This document shows, one piece after another, positions 1-8,846 of a DNA stretch of 48,650 bases. This DNA comes from Buchananella hordeovulneris (GTDB lineage Bacteria > Actinomycetota > Actinomycetes > Actinomycetales > Actinomycetaceae). The stretch is taken from NCBI GenBank assembly GCA_030529545.1, contig JAUMWR010000006.1, forward strand, positions 7,408-56,057, read 5' to 3'. The notes beneath the pieces are model-generated. The model was not told the origin of the DNA and ran no database searches. It saw only the letters and a list, made by a program, of their open reading frames with translations. Positions within the stretch are counted from its first letter, which is position 1; each line of letters starts with the position of its first letter. Both the position numbers and the translations under genes were made by a program.

Positions 1-45
1 GTACTGGGGGGGGGCCCCCGCGGGCGGGGGGGCCCCCCCCCCACA
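1..45. repeat. G/C homopolymer palindrome after the E2 gene
   Basis: Runs of 8 G, 5 C, 7 G and 10 C alternate and can fold into a very stable G:C-only hairpin just 3' of the minus-strand acyltransferase gene. It could act as a terminator for that operon, but there is no U-tract. Such homopolymers are also error-prone in sequencing, so the exact run lengths are doubtful. Confidence 0.4.
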
Positions 46-59
46 CCCTCAGGCTAGGC

Positions 60-1709
60 TCACAGGCCCAGCTCGGCCTCGAAGGCACCCTCTTCCAGGC
101 GCTTCTTCACCGTCATCAGGTAGCGGGCCGCGTCGGCGCCGTCCACCAGGCGGTGGTCGTAGGAGAGGGCCAGGTAGACCATGGAGCGGATCGCGATGAC
201 CTCGTTGCCTTCGGCGTCCTTACGAACCACTGGGCGCTTGACGATGGTGCCAACACCCAGGATCGCCACCTCGGGGGAGTTGATGATCGGGGTGTCGAAC
301 AGCGCACCACCGGAGCCGGTGTTGGTGATCGTGAAGGTGGAGCCGGTCAGCTCGCCGGGGCCAACCTCGGCGTCGCGAGTGCGCTTGGCCAGGTCGTTGA
401 TCTTCTTGGCGATGCCACCGAGCGTGAGGTCGCCGGCCTCCTTGATGACCGGAACCAGCAGGCCGCGCGGGGTGTCCACGGCGATGCCGATGTTCTCCAC
501 CGCGTGGTACTCCACCTCCTTGTCGCGGATGGTGGCGTTGATCTTCGGGTGGGCCTTGAGCGCCTCGGTGGCGGCCTTGACGAAGAACGGCAGGAAGGTC
601 AGCTTGGTGCCCTCGGCGGCCTCGAACTTGCTCTTGGCACGGGCGCGCAGCGCGGCGACGCGGGTGACGTCGACCTCGATTACGGTGGTGAGCTGAGCGG
701 AGGTCTGCAGGGACTCCATCATGCGCTGGGAAATGACCTGGCGCAGGCGGCTCATCTTCTCGGTCTTGCCACGCAGCGTGGTGTCCACCGGCGGGATCGT
801 CGCGGCGGGCTTGGCGGCCTCAGCAGCCGGGGCGGGAGCCGGAGCAGCGGCCGGAGCGGCGGCGGCAGCGACGCCTTGGGCACCCCGGGCCGCCGGGCGG
901 GCGGCGCGGCGGATGCGGCCGCCAACGCCGGTGCCCTTCACGGTGGCGAGGTCAATGCCGTTGTCGGCAGCGAACTTGCGCACGATCGGGGTCACGTAGC
1001 CGCCAGAGGTGGCGGCAACCGGAGCGGGGGCCGGAGCCGGAGCAGGCGCAGCCACGGGGGCCGGAGCCGCCACGGGAGCAGGAGCGGGTGCCGGAGCCGG
1101 ATCCGGGGCAGCGGCGGCGTCGCCAATCAGGCACAGCACGGAGCCGACCTCGGCGTCGTTGTCCTCTTCCACCAGGATCTGCAGCAGGGTGCCGGAGACG
1201 GGGGAGGGGACCTCGGTGTCAACCTTGTCGGTGGAGACCTCGAGCAGCGGCTCGTCGGCGTCCACGTGCTCGCCCACGGCCTTCAGCCAGCGGGTGACGG
1301 TGCCCTCGGTGACGGACTCGCCCAGGGCGGGCATCTTCACCTCGGTGGCCTCGCCACCGGCGGCCAGAGCCGGGGCAGCGGCCGGAGCAGGCGCCGGGGC
1401 GGGCTCGGGAGCGGCAACCGGCGCGGGGGCCGTGACGGGCTGCGCAGCGGCGGCGGGGGCGGCAGCGCCGGAACCATCGCCGATCACGCACAGGTCGGCG
1501 CCAACTTCGGCGTCCTCGTCCTCGCCCACCAAGATTGCCTCCAGCACGCCGGAGATCGGGGAGGGAACCTCGGTGTCAACCTTGTCGGTGGAAACCTCGA
1601 GCAGCGGCTCGTCGGCCTCCACACGCTCGCCCACGGCCTTCAGCCAGCGGGTGACAGTGCCCTCGGTAACAGACTCGCCCAGGGCGGGCATCTTCACGGT
1701 TTGCGACAT
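60..1709 (-). CDS. sucB: Dihydrolipoamide acyltransferase (E2), two lipoyl domains
   Basis: E2 core of a 2-oxoacid dehydrogenase complex (549 aa), carrying acyl groups on lipoyl-lysine and transferring them to CoA. Two near-identical lipoyl domains (about 4-76 and 124-196) each carry the DKVDTE motif, with lipoyl lysines at about K43 and K162. They are joined by Ala/Pro linkers. An E3-binding domain follows (about 236-270), then the catalytic domain with the DHRLVDG motif (His about 519, Asp about 523). It is often named sucB; in characterised actinobacteria (DlaT/AceF) such proteins serve pyruvate dehydrogenase and can be shared with 2-oxoglutarate dehydrogenase. Substrate therefore remains open. 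An AGGAAAGA Shine-Dalgarno lies before the ATG. It follows lpd by 15 nt, so the two are probably co-transcribed. Confidence 0.93.
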   Translation of the reverse strand: MSQTVKMPALGESVTEGTVTRWLKAVGERVEADEPLLEVSTDKVDTEVPSPISGVLEAILVGEDEDAEVGADLCVIGDGSGAAAPAAAAQPVTAPAPVAAPEPAPAPAPAAAPALAAGGEATEVKMPALGESVTEGTVTRWLKAVGEHVDADEPLLEVSTDKVDTEVPSPVSGTLLQILVEEDNDAEVGSVLCLIGDAAAAPDPAPAPAPAPVAAPAPVAAPAPAPAPAPVAATSGGYVTPIVRKFAADNGIDLATVKGTGVGGRIRRAARPAARGAQGVAAAAAPAAAPAPAPAAEAAKPAATIPPVDTTLRGKTEKMSRLRQVISQRMMESLQTSAQLTTVIEVDVTRVAALRARAKSKFEAAEGTKLTFLPFFVKAATEALKAHPKINATIRDKEVEYHAVENIGIAVDTPRGLLVPVIKEAGDLTLGGIAKKINDLAKRTRDAEVGPGELTGSTFTITNTGSGGALFDTPIINSPEVAILGVGTIVKRPVVRKDAEGNEVIAIRSMVYLALSYDHRLVDGADAARYLMTVKKRLEEGAFEAELGL

Positions 1710-1724
1710 CTTCGTCTTTCCTGA

Positions 1725-3101
1725 TCAGTTGTGGGCGTGCAGGGGCTTGCCAGCCAGGGCAAGACCGGCCTCGCCCAGGGCCTCGTTCTGGGTGGGGTGC
1801 GCGTGGATGAGCGGCGCCAGGTCCTCCGGGAAGGCCTCCCAGCTAACCAGAAGCTGGCCCTCGCCAACCAGTTCACCAACGCGGGCACCGATGGCGTGGA
1901 AGCCAACGATGGGGCCGTTCTTTTCGCGGACCAGCTTGATAAAACCGGTGGTCGCCAGGATCTGGGACTTGCCGTTGCCGCCCAGGTTGTACTCCACAAC
2001 CTCCACGTTGTCCGCACCGAACTTCTCCTTGGCCTTCTTCTCGGTCAGACCGATGGAGGCGACCTCGGGCTCGCAGTAGGTGACGCGCGGGATGTTGTCC
2101 TCGTTCAGCGGGGTCGGGTTCAGGCCGGCGATCTCCTCGGCAACGAAGATGCCCTGCTGGAAGCCGCGGTGGGCCAGCTGCAAGCCGGGAACGATGTCAC
2201 CGACGGCAAAGACGCCCGGGACGTTGGTGTGCAGGCGCTCGTCGGTGAGGACGAAGCCGCGGTCCATGTTCACGCCGATCGCCTCGTAGCCGAGGTTGGC
2301 GGTGGCGGGGCCACGGCCGACGGCCACCAGGAGGAGCTCGCCCTCGATGGTCTTGCCGTCCTCGGTGGAGACGACCACGCCGTTTTCGTTCTGGACCACG
2401 CCGGAGAAACGGGCGCCCAGGTGGAAGTTGATGCCGCGCTTGCGGAAGGCGCGCTCGAGGGTCTTGGAGATCTGCTCCTCCTCGTTGGGCACCAGGTGGG
2501 GCAGGCCCTCGACGATGGTGACCTCGGCGCCGAAGGAGCGCCACACGGAGGCGAACTCACAACCGATCACGCCACCGCCCAGCACCACGACGCGGGAGGG
2601 GACGTAGTCGAGCTGCAGCGCCTGCTCGGAGGTGATGACGCGGCCGGTGATCTCCAGGCCGGGCAGCGACTTGGAGTAGGAACCGGAGGCGAGCACCAGG
2701 TGCTTGCCCACGTAGTCCTTGCCGTTCACGGTGACCGTGTTGGCGTTCTTCACGGTGCCCCAGCCCTCGATGTAGTCCACGCTGCGGGACTTCACCAGGC
2801 CCTGCAGGCCCTTGTAGAGGCGGGAGATGACCCCGTCCTTGTAGCTGTTCACGCCAGCAGCGTCGATGCCGGTCAGGGTGGCGTGCACGCCGAAAGCGGC
2901 GGACTCGCGCACGGCCTCGGCCGTCTCAGCTGCGTGGAGGAGGGCCTTGGTGGGGATACAACCGCGGTGAAGGCAGGTGCCTCCAAGCTTGTCAGCCTCA
3001 ACCAGGGCCACCTTTAGACCTAGCTGGGCACCGCGCAGGGCAGCGGCGTAACCGCCGGAGCCGCCACCAAGAATTACGACGTCGTACTGGGGATCGCTCA
3101 C
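1725..3101 (-). CDS. lpdA: Dihydrolipoyl dehydrogenase (E3)
   Basis: Flavoprotein disulfide reductase of 458 aa that reoxidises dihydrolipoamide with NAD+ as the E3 subunit of the 2-oxoacid dehydrogenase complexes. It has an N-terminal FAD-binding GGGSGGYAAA motif, the redox-active GGTCLHRGCIP cysteine pair, a central NAD-binding GGGVIGCEFA motif and the C-terminal HAHPT active-site histidine segment. I chose the GTG at 3101 because AAGGAG lies 6 nt upstream; a TTG one codon earlier is too close to that site. First gene of an lpd-E2 pair feeding the adjacent acyltransferase. Confidence 0.93.
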   Translation of the reverse strand: MSDPQYDVVILGGGSGGYAAALRGAQLGLKVALVEADKLGGTCLHRGCIPTKALLHAAETAEAVRESAAFGVHATLTGIDAAGVNSYKDGVISRLYKGLQGLVKSRSVDYIEGWGTVKNANTVTVNGKDYVGKHLVLASGSYSKSLPGLEITGRVITSEQALQLDYVPSRVVVLGGGVIGCEFASVWRSFGAEVTIVEGLPHLVPNEEEQISKTLERAFRKRGINFHLGARFSGVVQNENGVVVSTEDGKTIEGELLLVAVGRGPATANLGYEAIGVNMDRGFVLTDERLHTNVPGVFAVGDIVPGLQLAHRGFQQGIFVAEEIAGLNPTPLNEDNIPRVTYCEPEVASIGLTEKKAKEKFGADNVEVVEYNLGGNGKSQILATTGFIKLVREKNGPIVGFHAIGARVGELVGEGQLLVSWEAFPEDLAPLIHAHPTQNEALGEAGLALAGKPLHAHN

Positions 3102-3244
3102 CAAATTCTCCTTGTTGAGGAAGTCTGCAGGTTCATTGTTGCACCGTTTCCAGCTGTTTTAGTGCCAGCTGGGACCTTGTGCCCTATTGCTCACATCGCA
3201 CTTGTGCAGAGTTGGCCAAGTTTTTGCGATTCGTTTTCACTAAT

Positions 3245-3308
3245 GGCCGACGTTCCGCCCACCGCTCCGCCAAACCGGTAGGCAGGCGGGGCGAGCGGAA
3301 CGTCGGCC
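3245..3308 (-). terminator. Large hairpin after pepA built from an inverted pair of AACGTCGGCC
   Basis: A perfect 14-bp inverted repeat (3245-3258 against 3295-3308) encloses a second stem (CGCTCCGCC against GGCGGGGCG, one G:U). It begins 5 nt after the pepA stop codon, so it is placed as a pepA transcription terminator, although no clear U-tract follows. The outer arms contain the dispersed 10-mer AACGTCGGCC in opposite orientations. Confidence 0.65.
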
Positions 3309-3313
3309 TGAAG

Positions 3314-4765
3314 TCAGTCGACGTCCCAGCCGGTGAAGTTCTGGGCGAAGCTCACCAGGGTGGCCACACCGAAGCCGGTGCCGCCAGCGGAGAGGTGGTC
3401 AACAGATGCGTCGTAGTTGTAGGCGGGGCCGGCGATGTCGATGTGCGCCCACGGGACCTCGCCCACGAACTCCTGCAGGAACAGGCCGGCGCTCAGGGTG
3501 CCGCCCTCGCGGCCGCCGATGTTCTTCAAGTCCGCGAACTTGGACTTGATGCCCTTGCGCAGGGCCGGGGGCAACGGCAGGTGCCACAGGTCCTCGCCGG
3601 CGTCGATCCCGCACAGCTCCAGCTCGGAGACCACGGCCTCGTCGCCCATAACGCCGGCGATCTCCTTGCCCAGCGCGATCAGGCACGCGCCGGTCAGGGT
3701 GGCGATGTCGATCAGGACGGCCGGGTTCTCCTCCACCGCGAGGCACAGGGCGTCAGCCATGACCATGCGGCCCTCGGCGTCGGTGTTGATGACCTCTACG
3801 GTCTTGCCGTTGCGGATGGTGACCACGTCGGCCGGGCGCTGCGCGGCGCCGGAGGGCATGTTCTCCGCCAGGGCCAGGAAGGCCACGACGTTGACCGGGG
3901 CTTGCAGCTCCGCCAGGGTGCGCACGGTCTCCAGGACGGCGGCGGCACCGCCCATGTCCATCTTCATCTCCTCCATACCGGCACCCGGCTTGAGGGAGAT
4001 ACCGCCGGAGTCAAAGGTGATGCCCTTGCCCACCAGGCCGACCAGCGGGGCGGACTCGTCGCCCACGTAACGCAGCTTGACCATCTTGGGCTTGCGCTCG
4101 GAGCCCTGGCCCACGCCCACGATGCCGCCGCAGCCCATCTCCTTGAGCTGGTCGAAGTCGAACACCTCAACGGCGACGTTCTCGCCGGCGTTGTCCACCG
4201 CGAACTTGGCGAAGGTCTGCGGGCAGAGCTTGTTCGGGGCGGCGTTGACCAGGTTGCGGGCGCTGCAGACGTGAGCGGCCAGGACGGCGGCCTCGGCGCG
4301 GGCCTCCTCCAGCTCGGCCAGGTCCTCGCCGGGGGTGGCGCACACGAACACCTCGGTGGTGGCGGGCTCCTTGTCGGCCGTCTGGTAGATGCCCGGGTCG
4401 TAGTCGGCCAGCAGGGCACCCAGGGTGAAGTCGGCAACCTGGCGCGGGAACTGCGCCCGCCAGGCCAGCGCCACACTGCCCTCGTCAGTGGTTAGGCGCA
4501 CGGCGGCACCGGCCCAGCGCTGCAGCGCGTTGACTGGGTAGTGCTCAAAGTCGACGGGCGTGAAGATCACGCGGGAGGCAGCGAAGCCGGCGGGAGCCGG
4601 GGCGTAAATAGCGGGCTTCTTACCAGCCTTGACGGCGGCGGCGAGCTCTACCAGAGCGGTCGGGGCGTCGGGGGAGAGAACCTCGGATTCCTTAGATACC
4701 GGGACCACCAGGTTGTCCACGGCAATTTCTTCCAACGGGGATGCGTTAAGGGAAACGTTAATCAT
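3314..4765 (-). CDS. pepA: Leucyl aminopeptidase, M17 family
   Basis: Cytosolic dinuclear-metal aminopeptidase releasing N-terminal residues from peptides; 483 aa, normal for M17. The C-terminal catalytic domain shows the metal-binding lysine/aspartate region (LVGKGITFDSGG) and the family signature NTDAEGRMVMADAL. I start it at the ATG at 4765 (MINVSLNA). The open frame extends 40 codons further upstream, but that extension is Arg-rich and unlike the family. The hexamer TAGACT ends 7 nt before this ATG, which supports a leaderless start. Monocistronic, with a large hairpin just downstream. Confidence 0.93.
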   Translation of the reverse strand: MINVSLNASPLEEIAVDNLVVPVSKESEVLSPDAPTALVELAAAVKAGKKPAIYAPAPAGFAASRVIFTPVDFEHYPVNALQRWAGAAVRLTTDEGSVALAWRAQFPRQVADFTLGALLADYDPGIYQTADKEPATTEVFVCATPGEDLAELEEARAEAAVLAAHVCSARNLVNAAPNKLCPQTFAKFAVDNAGENVAVEVFDFDQLKEMGCGGIVGVGQGSERKPKMVKLRYVGDESAPLVGLVGKGITFDSGGISLKPGAGMEEMKMDMGGAAAVLETVRTLAELQAPVNVVAFLALAENMPSGAAQRPADVVTIRNGKTVEVINTDAEGRMVMADALCLAVEENPAVLIDIATLTGACLIALGKEIAGVMGDEAVVSELELCGIDAGEDLWHLPLPPALRKGIKSKFADLKNIGGREGGTLSAGLFLQEFVGEVPWAHIDIAGPAYNYDASVDHLSAGGTGFGVATLVSFAQNFTGWDVD

Positions 4766-4772
4766 GGACCGC

Positions 4773-4778
4773 AGTCTA
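4773..4778 (-). promoter_or_regulatory. -10 element of pepA, leaderless
   Basis: TAGACT read on the minus strand, separated from the ATG at 4765 by 7 nt with no Shine-Dalgarno between. Transcription would begin at or next to the start codon. Confidence 0.6.
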
Positions 4779-5033
4779 GGCCGCCGCCCCCACCTTTTAC
4801 CTCCCGGCACACTAGCGCTCCCCGGCCGCAAGGGTGCCGTTCTTGCCACAAAACGAGAGGCCGATAGCTGTACAGGGCAGCGCAACTCGAAGAGGTTGAC
4901 CGCTTTATTCTGCTCGGTGGCAGGGCCGGCAAGTGCCTCGCTCTGGACGCAGCCAAGGCACGGCGGCGTCTGATCATGGCGGCTGCGTAAGCGGGGTGGC
5001 GGGCGGAACGTCGGCCCATCCGATTAGGTGGGA

Positions 5034-5492
5034 CTAGACCCCGCCGGCAAAATCGAGCTGGCGCCAGGCCTCGTACAGCGCAATCGCTGCCGCGTTGGAC
5101 AGGTTCAACGAACGCGCGCCAGGTCGCATAGGCAGGCGCACCGGCGTCACGCGCGGATCGTCGATCATTTCCTGGGGCAGGCCGGTCGGCTCGGGGCCGA
5201 ACACCAAAAGATCGCCCTCCCGGTAGGAGATGTCCGTGTGGTGCGTGGTGGCCTGGCCAGTGAAGGCAAAAATGCGGCCCGGCTGGGCCAAGGCGTACAC
5301 GTCCTCGATGGACTCGTTGACCTCCACGTGTGCAAGGTCGTGGTAGTCCAAGCCCGCGCGGCGCAGCTTCGAATCCTCCATGTCGAACAACGGGTCAACC
5401 AGGTGGAGGTGAGCACCCGTGCACGCGGAGAGACGGATGGCCGCACCAGTGTTGCCGGGAATGCGCGGAGAGTAAAAGCACAGGCGGAGCAT
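5034..5492 (-). CDS. trmL: tRNA (cytidine(34)-2'-O)-methyltransferase, SPOUT family
   Basis: Small SPOUT methyltransferase of 152 aa, the size of TrmL, which methylates the wobble ribose of certain tRNA-Leu species using SAM. The N-terminus (LCFYSPRIPGNTGAAIRL) and the trefoil-knot segments (LVFGPEPTGLP and VRLPMRPGARSLNLSNA) match the family signature; the SLNLSNA loop binds SAM. Start is the ATG at 5492. This window also carries two tRNA-Leu genes, including tRNA-Leu(CAA), whose family in other bacteria is a TrmL substrate. A copy of AACGTCGGCC lies 17 nt beyond its stop codon. Confidence 0.88.
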   Translation of the reverse strand: MLRLCFYSPRIPGNTGAAIRLSACTGAHLHLVDPLFDMEDSKLRRAGLDYHDLAHVEVNESIEDVYALAQPGRIFAFTGQATTHHTDISYREGDLLVFGPEPTGLPQEMIDDPRVTPVRLPMRPGARSLNLSNAAAIALYEAWRQLDFAGGV

Positions 5493-5565
5493 GGGGAGAA
5501 TCTTCGCACGACACCCCCGCCCCGGGTGGCCTCGCCGTGAGGAGGGCCGCCCGGGGCGGGAGAAC

Positions 5566-6093
5566 TCAGTGCGAGTAGTGGGCGGTCAAAGTGGCCCGCG
5601 CAATCGTGTGCTCCAAGGCCATGAAGGTCACGAGGGTGGGAGAGGCGTCGTCGTCCAACTCCAACGTATCCACGTCCAGCGCCGTCACCGCAAAGATGTA
5701 GCGGTGCGGGCGGTCACCGGGCGGGGGAGCGGCGCCCTCGTAGGAGTGGGTGCCGCCGTCCATGCGGGCGTGGTAGGCCGCCCCATCCAACAGGAGGTCG
5801 GAAGCGCCGACCCCAGCGGGCAACTCGGTGGTTCCTGCGTCCAGATCCACGATCATCCAGTGCCACCACGGCGCCGGGGTGGGGGCATCCGGGTCGATGC
5901 AGGTAACCAAGAAGGAGCGCGTGGCCGCAGGGAAACCGCTCCAGGACAACTGTGGAGAGGTGTTGCCGAGGTGGGCCACCTGGGCGTCTGGCAGTCGACC
6001 GCCGTCCTCAAAGTCCTCGGAAGTGAGGGTGAAAGAGGGCACCTGCGGCAGCAGGGAATACGGATCAGGGGCAATGGGGCGCTCAAGGTTCAC
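5566..6093 (-). CDS. YbhB/YbcL-family PEBP-like protein
   Basis: Phosphatidylethanolamine-binding-protein fold of the bacterial YbhB/YbcL type (175 aa); biochemical role unknown. Family hallmarks are the ligand-pocket motif CIDPDAPTPAPWWHWM (about 63-78) and a downstream region around HSYEGAAPPPGDRPHRYIF. The frame is open to a GTG at 6114, but AAGGAG lies inside that extension, 6 nt before the GTG at 6093. I therefore start at 6093 (MNLERPIAP). Divergent from the SOS operon beginning near 6212. Confidence 0.85.
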   Translation of the reverse strand: MNLERPIAPDPYSLLPQVPSFTLTSEDFEDGGRLPDAQVAHLGNTSPQLSWSGFPAATRSFLVTCIDPDAPTPAPWWHWMIVDLDAGTTELPAGVGASDLLLDGAAYHARMDGGTHSYEGAAPPPGDRPHRYIFAVTALDVDTLELDDDASPTLVTFMALEHTIARATLTAHYSH

Positions 6094-6204
6094 TGAAAAC
6101 TCCTTACTAACCACGCTGGCGTGATGCCCCTCACGTTAGTGGATTGGAGGGGGATGGCGAAGCCTCGTGGGGGGCGCGTCTTTCTAAATGTTGGCCACTG
6201 GACA

Positions 6205-6210
6205 TAGTCT
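6205..6210 (+). promoter_or_regulatory. Putative -10 of the imuA'-imuB operon
   Basis: TAGTCT sits immediately upstream of the LexA box, so the expected start of transcription falls inside the operator. I see no good -35 hexamer. Confidence 0.45.
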
Positions 6211-6211
6211 A

Positions 6212-6227
6212 TCGAACAAACGTTCGA
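6212..6227 (+). promoter_or_regulatory. LexA (SOS) box upstream of imuA'
   Basis: TCGAACAAACGTTCGA matches the actinobacterial SOS consensus TCGAAC-N4-GTTCGA at all 12 specified bases. It lies 11-26 nt upstream of the imuA' ATG and downstream of a TAGTCT hexamer, where a bound LexA would block transcription initiation. Confidence 0.92.
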
Positions 6228-6237
6228 AGGGGGTGTG

Positions 6238-7128
6238 ATGGGAGAGAAAGCGCAAAGGCTGGCGGCGGCACGCCAGGCCCTGGAGTTGGCGGAGGCCAAG
6301 GCTGGGCTCAAGGTACTGCGGCCAGACTTCGGGGGCGCGCGGGGGGAGAGGGCTCCCGTCGCGCGGCAAGGCGGGTCGGAGCGCGCGGTTGGCGAGCAGA
6401 GCCCGGAGGCGGTGCCGGGAGATGAACGCGAGGCGCCTGTGGCGCCGGTTGGCGGGCAGAAGTTGGCGGCGATGGCGCCGATCGCCGGGCGCGGGGCGGC
6501 TGGGCAAGTCACTGCGCTGGTCGCCGCGCAGGCGGGGCAGCGGGCAAGCGGGCCAGCGGGGCCGGACGGCTGGGAATTCCTGGTGCCCGCCGGGGCCGAG
6601 CAGGTACTGGCCGTGCTCGGTTCCGCCTTCCTCTTTCTGCACGCCCTGGCGCGCCTGCAGCGCCCCGACCGGTGGTGCGCGGTGGTGGGGCACCCGGCCC
6701 TGGGTTGGTGCGCGGCCCAGGAGGCCGGGGTCAATCTGGACAACGTCCTAGTGGTTCCGTATGCCGGGGAAGGGGCGCTGCGCACCCTCACCGCGCTAGC
6801 GGAAGGGGTGGAGGTACTCGCGGTGGGGCCGCTGGTGCAGCTAAGCGGGCGGGAACAGAGATTCCTGGCCGGAAAGGTGCGCAGCCGGGGCGGGGTTCTA
6901 CTCGCCGCCCGTCCCTGGGAGGGGGCCTGGGTGCTCGAGGCGACCTCGGAGCAAAGACGATTCCTGGGGCGCGGCGAGGGATTCGTGGACGGCGGGAGCT
7001 GGCAGGTCAGCGCCCTGAAACGCCCAGAACTGGGTGCCGCGCGCTTCGAGTGCGGCACCGGCGGGGCTGCATGGAGCGGAGGTGAGAGCAATGAAAACGC
7101 CCGAGTGGGGCTGTGTCTGGGTACCTGA
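6238..7128 (+). CDS. imuA: ImuA'-like mutasome protein (degenerate RecA fold)
   Basis: First gene of an SOS-controlled translesion-synthesis block; 296 aa. In mycobacteria ImuA' and ImuB are accessory factors that let DnaE2 bypass damage. The C-terminal half (about 110-240) resembles a RecA core, for example WCAVVGHPALGWCAAQEAGV and NLDNVLVVP, but has no Walker A GxxGxGKT motif, as in known ImuA' proteins. The N-terminal 100 residues are Ala/Gly/Arg-rich and poorly conserved in appearance. AAGGGGG at 6227-6233 is too close to the GTG at 6235, so I prefer the ATG at 6238. It overlaps imuB by 38 nt. The name rests mainly on context plus this weak fold resemblance. Confidence 0.78.
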   Translation: MGEKAQRLAAARQALELAEAKAGLKVLRPDFGGARGERAPVARQGGSERAVGEQSPEAVPGDEREAPVAPVGGQKLAAMAPIAGRGAAGQVTALVAAQAGQRASGPAGPDGWEFLVPAGAEQVLAVLGSAFLFLHALARLQRPDRWCAVVGHPALGWCAAQEAGVNLDNVLVVPYAGEGALRTLTALAEGVEVLAVGPLVQLSGREQRFLAGKVRSRGGVLLAARPWEGAWVLEATSEQRRFLGRGEGFVDGGSWQVSALKRPELGAARFECGTGGAAWSGGESNENARVGLCLGT

Positions 7129-8662
7129 CTGGCCGCTGGCTGCCCTCCGGCAGGAGACCGGGCTCTCCCCGGTCTCCCCGGCGGTGCTCGGCCGGGGTGG
7201 GCGCGTCACCGCCGCCTCCCTGCCCGCCCGCCAAGCTGGGGTGAGGGCCGGGATGCGGTTGCGCAACGCCCACGCCCTCTGCCCCGGTCTGGAGGTGTGC
7301 CCAGACGACGCGGTGCGGGAACTGCGGGCCTTTGAGGCCGTCGTGAGGGACCTGGACCAGGTCCTCTCCGCCATGTGCCTGCTGCGCCCGGGGCTGGTCA
7401 TGTTCTCCCTCCCGGGGGCGCGCCGCCACGCCGGGGGAGAGGCGCGGCTGGCGGAGGCGATCTCCGCTGCCGTGCTGGACGGGACGGGACACGAGGTACA
7501 CGTGGGCGGCGGGGCAGGGGTGCTCACGGCGCTGCTCGCCGCGCGCGCCGACTGCTTTGTTCCCGCCGGAAAGCAGGGCGAATTCCTGCGCGGCTACCCA
7601 CTCCAGGTGCTGGCGCTAGCCGAGTCGGGGGCCAAGGAGCTGACCGAGGTGTTCAACAACCTTGGCCTGGTGACGCTGGGGGACCTCGCTGCGCTGCCTG
7701 CCCCCAGCGTGCGGGACCGCTTTGGGGAGGCCGGGCTCCGGCTGCACAGCCTGGCCGGCGGTCAGGACACCCAGCTGCGGGCGCTGGCCGGGGGAGGTGG
7801 AGACGTAGTCGAGGTCAGTGTGCAGCCGGACGAGCCGATCGAACGGGCGGACGTCGCCGCCTTCGCCGCCCGCCGGCTCACCCAGGAACTGCTGGAGGCG
7901 CTGTTCGTGCGCGGACTGTCCTGCGTGCAGCTAGAAATCGGGGCCGCCACCAGCGACGGCGGGCAGCTCCAACGCACCTGGGCGTTCCCGCTCCAGCCGG
8001 GGCAGGCAGAGCTCACGGAGCGCGTGCGCTGGCAGCTAGAGAGCTGGGTGAGCGCGCCCCGCCCACCCGGAGCTCAGGGCGGGTTGAGCAGCCTCAGGCT
8101 TTCAGCAGTGCAAACCTGCGCGGCAGGTGTAGTGCAGTCCGGGCTCTGGGAGACCAGCAAGCGCGGCCGCGAGGCGGCAAACCGAAGCGCGGCCAGGGTG
8201 CAGAGCCTGCTCGGGCCCGCAGGAGTACTGGTCCCGGCGGTGGCCCCCGGTCCCGACCCGCGTAGCCGCACCCACCTGCTGCAGTGGGGACAGGAAGGGG
8301 AAAAGGAAAAGCCGGGGCCGTGGGAGGGTGGCGTATCGGCCCCCGCGCCCTCCCTGCTGAGTCCCGAACTGCTCCCGGTCAAGCTCGAAGACGGGCAAGG
8401 GCGGGCGGTGACGGTAGATGAGGCCGGGGAGCTCTCAGCGCCTCCCGAGCAGATCGCCGTGCCCGCCGCTAGGCACCTGCTCCTGCGCGCCGGCACCCAC
8501 CGGGTCAGCGGCACCTCCTGGCCCTGGCAGCTAGTCGGGCAATGGTGGCAGGAGGGCGGCGCTCCCGCGCGTAGCTCCCTGGCCGTCGAATGCGCCGACG
8601 GGCCCTCGTTCCTCCTGGTCTGGATCCGGGGGAGGTGGTTCCTGGACGGGGTTTACGACTAG
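7091..8662 (+). CDS. imuB: ImuB-like catalytically dead Y-family polymerase homologue
   Basis: Y-family polymerase relative of 523 aa that bridges the beta clamp and DnaE2 in the mutasome. The start of the palm reads VWVPDWPLAAL where active enzymes have an acidic FxxDxDxFFA motif. The SxDE catalytic motif region reads VMFSLPGARRHAGGE, so catalytic acidic residues are missing, as in ImuB. Helix-hairpin-helix and little-finger regions follow (NNLGLVTLGDLAALPAPSVRDRFG). A C-terminal LLQWGQ segment sits where clamp-binding motifs occur in ImuB, but this is tentative. The ATG at 7091 is preceded by GGAGGTGA at 7078-7085. The overlap with imuA' implies translational coupling and shared LexA control. 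Confidence 0.88.
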   Translation: MKTPEWGCVWVPDWPLAALRQETGLSPVSPAVLGRGGRVTAASLPARQAGVRAGMRLRNAHALCPGLEVCPDDAVRELRAFEAVVRDLDQVLSAMCLLRPGLVMFSLPGARRHAGGEARLAEAISAAVLDGTGHEVHVGGGAGVLTALLAARADCFVPAGKQGEFLRGYPLQVLALAESGAKELTEVFNNLGLVTLGDLAALPAPSVRDRFGEAGLRLHSLAGGQDTQLRALAGGGGDVVEVSVQPDEPIERADVAAFAARRLTQELLEALFVRGLSCVQLEIGAATSDGGQLQRTWAFPLQPGQAELTERVRWQLESWVSAPRPPGAQGGLSSLRLSAVQTCAAGVVQSGLWETSKRGREAANRSAARVQSLLGPAGVLVPAVAPGPDPRSRTHLLQWGQEGEKEKPGPWEGGVSAPAPSLLSPELLPVKLEDGQGRAVTVDEAGELSAPPEQIAVPAARHLLLRAGTHRVSGTSWPWQLVGQWWQEGGAPARSSLAVECADGPSFLLVWIRGRWFLDGVYD

Positions 8663-8667
8663 CGTCG

Positions 8668-8755
8668 CCAAGCCCCGGGCGCGGTGGTGGGTAGCAAGGC
8701 TGCCGTTGCTGCAAGTCTGCTGGCCGCACCAAGCTCCGGGCGCGGTGGTGGGTAG
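8668..8755 (+). repeat. Pair of 27-nt direct repeats with a 34-nt spacer
   Basis: The 27-nt units at 8668-8694 and 8729-8755 differ at one base (C/T). They have unrelated flanks and a 34-nt unique spacer (period 61). They lie between imuB and tdk. A partial third resemblance (GGCGTGGATAGGCGC, around 8772-8786) is weak. Confidence 0.8.
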
Positions 8756-8846
8756 GCGCCTGACGGGCCCCGGCGTGGATAGGCGCGACTGCGCAGCGGG
8801 TTAGACCGGTAGCATCGTCGCGGCAAGCGGATGAAGGAGTCGGGAC

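Noticed and set aside
153-1724. 523-codon plus-strand open frame over the E2 gene
   Set aside because: Mirror of the repetitive Ala/Pro-coding E2 sequence; Gly-rich low-complexity product with no support.
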